Below, in pieces: positions 57,160 through 64,000 of a stretch of 64,000 nt of DNA. Each line of letters starts with the position of its first letter. The stretch's first letter is position 1. Position numbers and translations under genes: made by a program. The DNA lies in the NCBI RefSeq assembly GCF_001662485.1, contig NZ_JMTM01000065.1, positions 62,001 through 126,000 on the forward strand, read 5' to 3'. The notes beneath the pieces were generated by a model. The model had not been told where the DNA came from. It worked only from the letters and a program-made list of their open reading frames with translations, and searched no databases. This DNA is from Flavobacterium succinicans. GTDB taxonomy: Bacteria > Bacteroidota > Bacteroidia > Flavobacteriales > Flavobacteriaceae.

Positions 57160-58191
57160 ATGAAAATATTCTACGCCATCCAAGCCACAGGAAACGGACA
57201 CATTAGCCGAGCCATTCAGCTCTATCCTTACCTACAAAAATATGGTGAAGTAGATTTCCTCTTAAGCGGCACTTATGCGACGCTAAACCCAAGCATTCCA
57301 ATCAAATACAGAAGCAACGGTTTGAGCCTTCATTACAGTCAATGTGGCGGATTAGATTATTGGAACATTGCCAAAAAAATAAAGCCCAACCAAATCTACA
57401 ACGACGCTCGCTCGCTACCATTAGACCAATACGATGTCATCATCAACGATTTTGATTCCATCACTTCATTGGCTTGTAAATTGCAAAAAAAACATTCGGT
57501 ATCCTTTGGTCATCAAGCCAGTTTCAGGTCCAAACTAACCCCACGACCCGAAAGAAAAGATGTCATGGGTGAATTAATTTTCAAACATTATGCGCCCGCT
57601 CCACAAAATATTGGATTGCATTTTGAGCGTTACGATGATTTTATTTTGCCTCCCATCATCAAGGACGAAATTTTAAACGCGGACCCAAAAAACAGCGGAC
57701 ATATCACCGTTTACCTTCCTTCTTTTCAAAAAGAGTGTTTAGAAAAAGCCTTCAATAAATTACCCAACGAGCGTTTTCACTGGTTTTTGAGCGATGTCAA
57801 AACAAAGCATAAAATCAAAAACATCACTTATTATCCCGTAGACCAAACCTTGTTCAACAAAAGTTTAATCAAATGTCAAGGCATCATCACTGGCGGCGGA
57901 TTTGAAACGCCTTCAGAAGCTTTATACCTTCGCAAAAAAATCCTTTCCATCCCCATTCGAAAACATTACGAGCAAGAATGCAACGCCGCCGCCCTAAAAA
58001 AAATGGGCATTCCCGTTATTTACGAAGTCGGACCAGATTTCGATTTAATCATAGAAAATTGGCTTTCACTGCCTATGAATTACCCTAGAATCGAAGCCAA
58101 TGTCATTCCACACACTTTAGACTTCATGTTTGACACCTATCCTCAAAAACAAAACCGCCTTGAAATGAATCAAGACGGTCTTATTTATTAA
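57160..58191 (+). CDS. GT28-like glycosyltransferase family protein
   Basis: The 343-residue protein begins FYAIQATGNGHISRAIQL, a GNGHxxRA nucleotide-sugar glycosyltransferase start, and has the C-terminal donor site CQGIITGGGFETPSEALYLRKKILSIP (core GGGFETPSEAL). This resembles GT28/MurG-type enzymes of the MJ1255/VC2487 group. It lies 8 bp after an LpxH-like gene, in what appears to be a two-gene operon, suggesting transfer of a sugar to a lipid; substrates are unknown. The stop is directly followed by repeat copy B. Confidence 0.85.
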   Translation: MKIFYAIQATGNGHISRAIQLYPYLQKYGEVDFLLSGTYATLNPSIPIKYRSNGLSLHYSQCGGLDYWNIAKKIKPNQIYNDARSLPLDQYDVIINDFDSITSLACKLQKKHSVSFGHQASFRSKLTPRPERKDVMGELIFKHYAPAPQNIGLHFERYDDFILPPIIKDEILNADPKNSGHITVYLPSFQKECLEKAFNKLPNERFHWFLSDVKTKHKIKNITYYPVDQTLFNKSLIKCQGIITGGGFETPSEALYLRKKILSIPIRKHYEQECNAAALKKMGIPVIYEVGPDFDLIIENWLSLPMNYPRIEANVIPHTLDFMFDTYPQKQNRLEMNQDGLIY

Positions 58192-58194
58192 AAT

Positions 58195-58302
58195 TTTTAG
58201 GAGCAGAAAAAATGGGCACTTTAGTGGTCATCGTCCCGCTATCCGCTACAATCTTTGGTGTCGAACCCCGCCACCAAAGGATTTTCGCTGCTATCGGGGC
58301 TA
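58195..58302 (-). repeat. Dispersed structured extragenic element, copy B
   Basis: On the minus strand the element runs from TAGCCCCGATAGCAGCG to GCTCCTAAAAA, in the same polarity as copies A and C. Its central stem is CTTTGGTG/CACCAAAG, around a GC-rich loop, and the right side has the GCGGATAGCGGGAC stretch. The stem sequence is different from the other copies but pairs perfectly. Its 3' end abuts the stop codon of the convergent glycosyltransferase gene, as copy C abuts adk. Confidence 0.75.
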
Positions 58303-58399
58303 GAGAGCCACAATTTTCTTTCTTGCCTTCAATTTTCTTTTTTGGTTCTACCACCATTTGTGTGGGTTTCCAATTAAGATTTATTAAATTTTGTTTTTG

Positions 58400-58455
58400 A
58401 ACCATTAAGATATTAAGTTTAATTAAGTCTTAATTGCCTTAATATCTTAATGGTT
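58400..58455. repeat. Long perfect inverted repeat (18-bp arms)
   Basis: AACCATTAAGATATTAAG (58400-58417) is matched by its exact complement at 58438-58455. The loop itself holds a perfect AATTAAG-T-CTTAATT hairpin, so the whole is a 56-base nested cruciform-like unit. There is no strong T-run. It could stop transcription or be an extragenic repeat. I recall similar TTAAGATATTAAG pieces from flavobacterial genomes, which I cannot check. Confidence 0.8.
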
Positions 58456-58535
58456 AAAATTTTTGAATAGTCTTTTTTTAATTTAAAACATTTGTTAAAA
58501 ACCCACACATTTCGTGGTAGAGCCTCTTTTTTAAA

Positions 58536-60680
58536 CTATTTTACGATAGTCATTTCATCAATAATATTTTGAGCTCCAGCATATTTATCAATAATCCAAA
58601 GCACAAAACGAATATCTAAATTGATGGTTCTTTGTAATTTTTTATCAAAAATAACATCACCCGCCATCGCTTCAATGTTACCATCAAAAGCAACTCCAAT
58701 CAACTCTCCTTTTCCGTTCAATACTGGTGAACCTGAGTTACCACCCGTAATATCATTATCCGTTAAGAAGTTTACTGGCATATATCCTGCTTTGTCAGCA
58801 TACTGACCAAAATCATTGGCTTTATTCAATTCTAATAAACGAGAAGGTAAGTCAAACTCAGCGTCACCTGCTTTGTATTTGTTTACCATTCCGGCCATAG
58901 TAGTATAATTGTTCACTTTAGCGTCGTTACGTTTGTCAGCAGGTAACGCTTTTACTTTTCCGTAAGTCAAACGCAAAGTTGAGTTTGCATCTGGATACTG
59001 AATCGTATTCAATTTTGATTCTCTCAAACCTTCGACCAATTTGCGGAAAGCTATAGCAAAATCATCATCAGCTTTGGCTTGTTCTGGCGATTTCGCTCTG
59101 ATTTTAGTCACCAAATCACTAGAAACAACATACAAAGGATCGTTTGCAATCGTTTCAACTTTTGGCTCTTTCAAAAAAGCAAGCACTGCATCTTTTGAAC
59201 TAAAAATACTAGAAGTCACTGCTTTGTTTACATCATTTGTGAAATCACCATTGTTAGTCGCTTTCATTTCAGCCACTTTTGGAGCTAATCCATATTCAGC
59301 TGCTTTAGCAGCATATAAATTCAATTGTGCGATCAACACTTCTTTTTCAAGAGGAGCGTACAAACTTCCGTAAGCACCATCAATCGCAGCAATAAGTTTT
59401 GGCAACATTTCAGTTCTCTTTGCTTCGTTTTCTTTAGCAAAAGCAATCAAACCATTACCTAAACTAGCAGGCAAAGCACCATAAGCAGCAGTACGCAATA
59501 ATTGTGTCAAGTAGTTATCGTGACGCGCTTTTAAGTTGGTTTGTGCATAGTAGTTATTGATTGTAGCAATAACGTCTCCATATTTCGCTTTATTTTCTGC
59601 TTTATTAGCCCAAGCATTGAATTTAGCTTCTTCTTTCGTTTTGGTTTGAGCCGTTTTAGCTTTAGTCAAAGCATCAATCATCCCTTGACGATTTTTCCAA
59701 TAGTTAGCAGTAGACGCATATTTAGAAGCATATTGCAAATTTACCGTAGCATCTTTGGTCATAAACTTTTTCATATTGTCCATACCTGTTTTGGCACCTT
59801 CAACCCATGCAGGATAAGCAAATTTTACGTTTTGCTCGATTCCATTAGCTGGCATCCATCGATTGGTACGACCTGGATAACCTAAAATCATAGCATAATC
59901 GTTTTCTTGCACTCCTTTTAAGCTTATTGGCAAATAATGCTTAGGTTGCAATGGCACATTATCTTTAGAATACTCTGCTGGATTTCCATCTTTATCCGCA
60001 TACACTCTAAACATAGAAAAATCAGCCGTGTGGCGTGGCCATTCCCAGTTGTCAGTATCTCCACCAAACTTCCCTAAACTCTCTGTTGGAGTTCCTACCA
60101 AACGCACGTCTTTGTAATCTTGATAAACGAAATAGTAGTATTCATTTCCTTGAAAAAATGGACGAACCGAAACGGTATATTTTCCACCTTCACTGTTTTC
60201 TTTCTCAATCAAAGCAATTTCTTGTTGAATGGCTTTGTTGCGCTCAGCTTCTGTCATTTTATCGTTTACTTTAGACAAAATACGTTTAGAAACATCATCC
60301 ATACGTACAAAGAAACGAACGAACAAAGATTTTGGCTTCATTTCTTGACTTTTGTCTTTCGCCCAAAATCCATTTTTCAAATAGTTGTTTTGTTCTGTTG
60401 ACAATTCTGCTATGGCATCATAACCGCAGTGGTGATTGGTTAAAACTAGACCTTGTTTTGAAACAATTTCGGCAGTACATCCGCCATTGAATTGTACAAT
60501 CGCATCTTTCAAACTGTGGTGATTGATACTGTAAATTTCTTCGGCTGTCAATTGCAAGCCCATTTTTTCCATATCTCTATGGTTTAATCTTTCGATAAAC
60601 ATCAAGAACCACATTCCTTCGTCAGCTTTTACAGGAAAAGCCATAAGGCATAAGGTCAAGAATAAGACAATCTTTTTCAT
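58536..60680 (-). CDS. S46-family dipeptidyl-peptidase (DPP7/DPP11 type)
   Basis: The 714-residue secreted serine peptidase has a signal peptide (about 1-19), the catalytic His in LTNHHCGYDAI (His84), and the nucleophile in TGGNSGSPVLN (Ser near 650). The typical N-terminus is ADEGMWFLMFIERLN. S46 enzymes remove dipeptides from peptide N-termini in the periplasm, feeding amino acids to asaccharolytic Bacteroidota. In the FDGN stretch after the active serine a glycine stands where I recall DPP11 has arginine, so it looks DPP7-like (hydrophobic P1); this last point is tentative. Confidence 0.93.
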   Translation of the reverse strand: MKKIVLFLTLCLMAFPVKADEGMWFLMFIERLNHRDMEKMGLQLTAEEIYSINHHSLKDAIVQFNGGCTAEIVSKQGLVLTNHHCGYDAIAELSTEQNNYLKNGFWAKDKSQEMKPKSLFVRFFVRMDDVSKRILSKVNDKMTEAERNKAIQQEIALIEKENSEGGKYTVSVRPFFQGNEYYYFVYQDYKDVRLVGTPTESLGKFGGDTDNWEWPRHTADFSMFRVYADKDGNPAEYSKDNVPLQPKHYLPISLKGVQENDYAMILGYPGRTNRWMPANGIEQNVKFAYPAWVEGAKTGMDNMKKFMTKDATVNLQYASKYASTANYWKNRQGMIDALTKAKTAQTKTKEEAKFNAWANKAENKAKYGDVIATINNYYAQTNLKARHDNYLTQLLRTAAYGALPASLGNGLIAFAKENEAKRTEMLPKLIAAIDGAYGSLYAPLEKEVLIAQLNLYAAKAAEYGLAPKVAEMKATNNGDFTNDVNKAVTSSIFSSKDAVLAFLKEPKVETIANDPLYVVSSDLVTKIRAKSPEQAKADDDFAIAFRKLVEGLRESKLNTIQYPDANSTLRLTYGKVKALPADKRNDAKVNNYTTMAGMVNKYKAGDAEFDLPSRLLELNKANDFGQYADKAGYMPVNFLTDNDITGGNSGSPVLNGKGELIGVAFDGNIEAMAGDVIFDKKLQRTINLDIRFVLWIIDKYAGAQNIIDEMTIVK

Positions 60681-60803
60681 ATAGGTATATATTTATTTTA
60701 GCATTGCGAATATAAGTCATTTTCGCATTTTAAATGACTTTTGACATTCAAAATCACATTTTACATTCTCTTTCTTAACTTAATTTTATGAATTTTACAA
60801 AAC

Positions 60804-60838
60804 AAAAAAAAGGTGCTCTTTTTCAAGAACACCTTTTT
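60804..60838 (-). terminator. Terminator downstream of obgE
   Basis: AAAGGTGCTCTT pairs with AAGAACACCTTT (one mismatch) around TTTC, and the minus-strand RNA ends in seven U. It lies just past the obgE stop, before the S46 gene. Confidence 0.82.
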
Positions 60839-60857
60839 ATATTTGAAGGAAAAGAAA

Positions 60858-61859
60858 CTATTCGTTCAACATTTTCCATAATTTATCTTTCAATTCGGTC
60901 AAACCTTGTTGGGCAACAGATGAAATGAACATATAAGGAACATCTTTAAAAGCCACGTCTAAATCGGCTTTTAGTTCTGCTTTTAATTCGTCATCGAGCA
61001 TATCAATTTTGGAAATAACCAACAAACGTTCTTTGTCGAGCATTTCTGGATTGTATTTGGTCAATTCGTTAACTAAAATATCGTATTCCGCTTTGATATC
61101 TGGCGTATCTACTGGAACCAAGAACAACAGCGTAGAATTTCTTTCGATGTGGCGTAAGAAATAATGACCTAATCCCTTTCCTTCTGCTGCACCTTCAATA
61201 ATACCAGGAATATCAGCAATCACAAACGACTGATAATCGCGATAAGCAACAATTCCTAAATTAGGTTTTAAAGTCGTAAAAGGATAGTCGGCAATTTTAG
61301 GTTTCGCAGAAGTCAACACCGATAGCAAAGTTGATTTTCCAGCATTTGGGAAACCTACTAAACCAACATCCGCCAAAACTTTTAATTCAAGAATCACATC
61401 CATTTCAACGCCTGGTAAACCCGGTTGCGCATATCTTGGTGTTTGATTGGTCGAACTACGGAAATGCCAGTTACCTAACCCCCCTTTTCCGCCGCGGCAT
61501 AAAACTTGTTTTTCTCCGTCTTCTGTGATTTCAAATAATGTTTCGCCTGTTTCTTTGTCTTTAACAACGGTTCCTAATGGTACCTCGATAAATTTATCTT
61601 CTCCATCAGCACCAGTACTTCTGTCGCCACCACCATCTCCTCCATGACCCGCTTTGATATGACGGGCAAATTTTAGATGAAATAAAGTCCAAAGCCCTTT
61701 ATTTCCTACTAGATAAATGTGTCCTCCTCGACCACCATCTCCACCATCTGGCCCACCGTATTGTATAAATTTCTCCCTGTGCAAATGCGTAGATCCTTTT
61801 CCACCTTTACCCGATGAAACAAATATTTTTACGTAATCTACAAAATTTCCTTCTGTCAT
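60858..61859 (-). CDS. obgE: GTPase ObgE/CgtA
   Basis: The 333-residue protein has the glycine-rich Obg fold in residues 1-160 ([40 protein letters not shown]) and then a G domain with G1 [13 protein letters not shown]3 [16 protein letters not shown] and G4 ISKID. It ends without the C-terminal OCT domain of longer homologues, as is usual in this phylum. Obg GTPases bind the 50S subunit and link ribosome assembly to stress and (p)ppGpp. It lies between CNNM and S46 genes. Confidence 0.97.
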   Translation of the reverse strand: MTEGNFVDYVKIFVSSGKGGKGSTHLHREKFIQYGGPDGGDGGRGGHIYLVGNKGLWTLFHLKFARHIKAGHGGDGGGDRSTGADGEDKFIEVPLGTVVKDKETGETLFEITEDGEKQVLCRGGKGGLGNWHFRSSTNQTPRYAQPGLPGVEMDVILELKVLADVGLVGFPNAGKSTLLSVLTSAKPKIADYPFTTLKPNLGIVAYRDYQSFVIADIPGIIEGAAEGKGLGHYFLRHIERNSTLLFLVPVDTPDIKAEYDILVNELTKYNPEMLDKERLLVISKIDMLDDELKAELKADLDVAFKDVPYMFISSVAQQGLTELKDKLWKMLNE

Positions 61860-61950
61860 AATTTCTTTTACTTTTCAAAAAATCTAAAAAAAAACCTGAC
61901 AGCCACTGACTGTCCTCCTTTTAATTTCAAATCTTCTGTCATTTTTTCTT

Positions 61951-61983
61951 GTTTAAAAGTTTAAAATTCAAAAGTTTAAAATT
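61951..61983. repeat. Short direct repeat AAAAGTTTAAAATT
   Basis: The 14-mer AAAAGTTTAAAATT occurs at 61955-61968 and 61970-61983, with a GTTT lead-in. It is a degenerate relative of the GGTTTAA heptamer tract and of TTTAAACCCTAAACC (from about 62012) 30 bases downstream. It lies between obgE and the CNNM gene; no function is evident. Confidence 0.6.
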
Positions 61984-62027
61984 GTTCTGAGAACCAACAA
62001 CATTAAACATTTAAACCCTAAACCAAA

Positions 62028-63302
62028 TTAACCATTTAAGGCTTTCACCATTACTTTATCTATCTTAACCCCATCCATATCAATCACTTCTAGCTCAAAC
62101 TTTTGCCAGATCAATTTCTCTCCTTGTTTAGGAATGTGTGACAATTCGGTCATAATTAATCCACTAACAGTGGTTACCTCATAATCATTGATTAATTCAT
62201 CCAGCTCGAAAAAAGTCAAGAAATCGTGTAATGAATAATGCCCATCCACCAACCAAGAACCATCTTCTCTTTCTATTAGTTGAAAATCATCTTTGTAGAA
62301 CTCAGCAGCATCACCAACTAACGCTTCTAGTATATCGTTCAATGTAATCACTCCCTGAAACACGCCATATTCATCAGAAACAAAGGCGTAATGAATTCCT
62401 GTTTTCTTAAAATCTTCTAGCGCAGTGTAAGCTGTAGTTTGCTCCATGATAAAAGGCGCTTCGGTCATGATATCGGCCAAATTGAAATTTTCATTCTCAA
62501 AATGAGAAAAAATATTCTTCAAATTCACTACCCCAACAATATCATCAAAGTTTTCTTTGTAGACAGGATAAATAGAATGCAATTCTTTCAACATCAATTG
62601 TCGCACTTGTTCCTTATTTGCGTCAAAAGGCAAGAAAACAACTGATTTTCTGTGCGTCATTAAAGAATTGACTTTTCGATCACCAATATGAAAAACGCGC
62701 TCTACGATATCTTGCTCAATTTCTTGTACTTCCCCTCCTTCGGTTCCTTCTTTGATAATGGCTTTGATTTCTTCCTCCGTTACTTTTCCGTCTGCCGTAG
62801 GTTTGATTTGCAAAATATCCAAAATAGCATCTGTAGAAGAAGTAAGTAACCATATAAAAGGAGCCGTGATTATCGAAATAAATTTCATTGGCATTGCTAC
62901 CGTCTTTGCAATAGACTCGGGATGATTGAGACCAATTCTTTTGGGCAACAACTCGCCTAATACTAGTGAGAAGAAAGTTAACACCACGACAACAATTCCA
63001 ACCGCTATAGAATGAGCATAAGGATGAAAAACTTCAAAGCCTTGAACAAAAAGTTCAACATCATTCGTGATTTTATCTCCAGAATAAATCCCCGTCAAGA
63101 TTCCGATTAAGGTAATTCCAATTTGAACGGTTGATAAAAATTTATTGGGTGAATTGGCTAAATCGAGTGCCGTTTTAGCGCTTTTATTTCCTTTTTTTGC
63201 TGCTGTTTCTAATCTATTTTTCCTTGCTGAAATCAATGCGATTTCTGACATAGAGAAAACGCCATTTAAGAGTATTAGAAAAAAGATAATCAGTAATTCC
63301 AA
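62028..63302 (-). CDS. CNNM/CorC-type hemolysin-family transporter
   Basis: The 424-residue protein has an N-terminal DUF21 (CNNM) membrane domain with three to four helices (start ELLIIFFLILLNGVFSMSEIALIS, core GVFSMSEIALISARKNRLE), a pair of CBS domains (about 205-330, DIVGVVNLKNIF and YGVFQGVITLNDILEALVGD) and a C-terminal CorC_HlyC domain (about 345-424). Relatives move Mg2+/Na+ (CNNM/CorC/YhdP group); the hemolysin name is historic. It starts 28 bp from repeat copy C. Confidence 0.93.
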   Translation of the reverse strand: MELLIIFFLILLNGVFSMSEIALISARKNRLETAAKKGNKSAKTALDLANSPNKFLSTVQIGITLIGILTGIYSGDKITNDVELFVQGFEVFHPYAHSIAVGIVVVVLTFFSLVLGELLPKRIGLNHPESIAKTVAMPMKFISIITAPFIWLLTSSTDAILDILQIKPTADGKVTEEEIKAIIKEGTEGGEVQEIEQDIVERVFHIGDRKVNSLMTHRKSVVFLPFDANKEQVRQLMLKELHSIYPVYKENFDDIVGVVNLKNIFSHFENENFNLADIMTEAPFIMEQTTAYTALEDFKKTGIHYAFVSDEYGVFQGVITLNDILEALVGDAAEFYKDDFQLIEREDGSWLVDGHYSLHDFLTFFELDELINDYEVTTVSGLIMTELSHIPKQGEKLIWQKFELEVIDMDGVKIDKVMVKALNG

Positions 63303-63330
63303 TTTTATGTTTGTTAGTTAAACTTCTTTT

Positions 63331-63478
63331 TAGCCCAGATGGCAGTGGAAAGCCCGGACTCTCGTTGTCTAGTTTTTTGTGAGTAGCGCTAAGCGACTAA
63401 AAGAAGCTTGGGCGATGCTCTACAAAAACAGATAAGGAGAGGAGGACTTGTAACGTACAGCTGGAAATGCTTCTATAA
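63331..63478 (+). repeat. Dispersed structured extragenic element, copy C
   Basis: It opens TAGCCCAGATGGCAGTGGAA, nearly the same as copy A, and ends GAGGACTTGTAACGTACAGC then TGCTTCTATAAA. Its central arms, CTCTCGTTGTCTAGTTTTTT (63360-63379) and the CAAAAACAGATAAGGAGAG stretch (63423-63441), can form a long imperfect stem, although the sequence differs from copy A. The 3' end runs into the stop codon of adk. Confidence 0.75.
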
Positions 63479-64000
63479 ATTATCGATAACTTGTGTAAGT
63501 CTTTCGGTAATTTCTTGAATACTTCCTATACCATCTACAGCGTGAAATTTGTTTTGTGCCTTGTAGTAATCCATTAAAGGAGCTGTTTTTTCATTGTATT
63601 CTTGGTAACGGTTTCTGATTTTTTCTTCGTCTTGGTCGTCTACTCTGCCGCTCGTTTTTCCTCTTTCAAGCAAACGTGCCACTAGTACTTCGTCATCAGC
63701 TTCTAGTGCGACAGTCGCAGTTACTTGGCTACCGATAGTTGGCAAAAATGCATCTAATGCTTCGGCTTGAGAAATGGTTCTTGGGTAGCCATCGAATAAA
63801 ATTCCTTTGGCATCCAAATGCTTATTTACTTCGTCAATTAGCATTTTGGTGGTTAATTCATCTGGCACTAAATCTCCTGCGTCCATGTAAACACGAGCTT
63901 GTTTTCCTAACTCGGTATCATTTTTCAGGTTATAACGAAATACATCTCCTGTTGAAATATGAACTAATTGGTATTTTTCTTTTAGGAATTCTGCTTGAGT
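63473..64000 (-). CDS. adk: Adenylate kinase, partial (N-terminus outside window)
   Basis: The frame stays open to the right edge, giving the last 175 residues. It begins TQAEFLKEKY, directly after where the P-loop GxGKG should be, so only about a dozen residues are missing. Marks are HISTGDVFRYNL, ARVYMDAGDLVPDE, ILFDGYPRTISQAEAL and the LID region RLLERGKTSGRVDDQDEEKIRNR (core RGKTSGRVDDQ). The kinase converts ATP plus AMP to two ADP. It is located near obgE, away from the spc operon where many bacteria have it. Confidence 0.97.
   Translation of the reverse strand, partial: TQAEFLKEKYQLVHISTGDVFRYNLKNDTELGKQARVYMDAGDLVPDELTTKMLIDEVNKHLDAKGILFDGYPRTISQAEALDAFLPTIGSQVTATVALEADDEVLVARLLERGKTSGRVDDQDEEKIRNRYQEYNEKTAPLMDYYKAQNKFHAVDGIGSIQEITERLTQVIDNL

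Larger units (their letters stand above)
58192..58535. other. 344-bp intergenic region of two convergent genes, holding two hairpin repeats
   Basis: Between the plus-strand glycosyltransferase and the minus-strand S46 peptidase gene there is no gene. The region holds repeat copy B (58195-58302) and a very long AT-rich hairpin (58400-58455), described separately. The small frame at 58212-58400 is a chance frame in copy B. Confidence 0.7.

Noticed and set aside
58212..58400. Small frames on both strands at 58181-58405
   Set aside because: They fall in repeat copy B, whose conserved hairpin explains the open frame.

Overview
The window is a low-GC chromosome segment from a member of the Bacteroidota, most likely Flavobacterium or a close relative. 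Evidence for this is the paired SusC/SusD outer-membrane genes, an S46 dipeptidyl-peptidase, a CtlX-type amidinohydrolase, ribosomal-protein sequences of flavobacterial type, promoters of the TTTG-N19/21-TAnnTTTG kind instead of -35/-10 boxes, and the near absence of Shine-Dalgarno sequences. I see no rRNA, tRNA, CRISPR array, prophage or intact insertion sequence.

Layout. Positions 1-3077 hold the end of a PAP2 phosphatase, a lipid A phosphoethanolamine-transferase-type enzyme, a CoA-binding protein and a MarC-family membrane protein. Positions 3139-9063 (minus) hold two amidinohydrolases, citrate synthase, enolase and the small subunit of carbamoyl-phosphate synthase. Positions 9224-26422 (minus) form one continuous str-S10-spc-alpha ribosomal superoperon from rpsL to rplQ. 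It carries fusA, secY, infA, rpmJ and rpoA, but no tuf, adk or map. Most gaps are under 25 bp. Three longer gaps, before rpsD, before rpsH and before rplC-rplD, hold hairpins or a promoter; these neighbour the genes of S4, S8 and L4, the classical autogenous regulators.

Positions 26545-38930 are an outer-membrane block: an Omp85/BamA-like barrel, a SusC-SusD-lipoprotein operon on the plus strand and a second SusC-SusD pair on the minus strand, ending against a shared palindromic terminator. Positions 39424-49496 hold rlmB, a rhomboid protease, rarA, a small secreted protein, a YjjG-like HAD phosphatase, a RES-Xre toxin-antitoxin pair, radC, a DUF1287 protein, a GNAT acetyltransferase, mpl and a TPR protein. 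Positions 49626-58191 hold a 2159-residue alpha-2-macroglobulin-like protein with an inserted SusC-like carboxypeptidase-regulatory and TonB-plug module, then an LpxH-like phosphoesterase and a GT28-like glycosyltransferase. Positions 58536-64000 (minus) hold an S46 peptidase, obgE, a CNNM/CorC-type transporter and the 3' part of adk.

The most interesting non-coding signal is a dispersed extragenic element present in three copies (41334-41485 plus, 58195-58302 minus, 63331-63478 plus). Its ends are conserved, while its central stem is kept by pairing although the sequence differs, as expected of a structured RNA or mobile hairpin. Other notable signals are eight perfect GGTTTAA heptamers after rarA, a double palindromic operator around the RES-Xre promoter, and three genes whose -7 box ends exactly four bases before the ATG, suggesting leaderless mRNAs.
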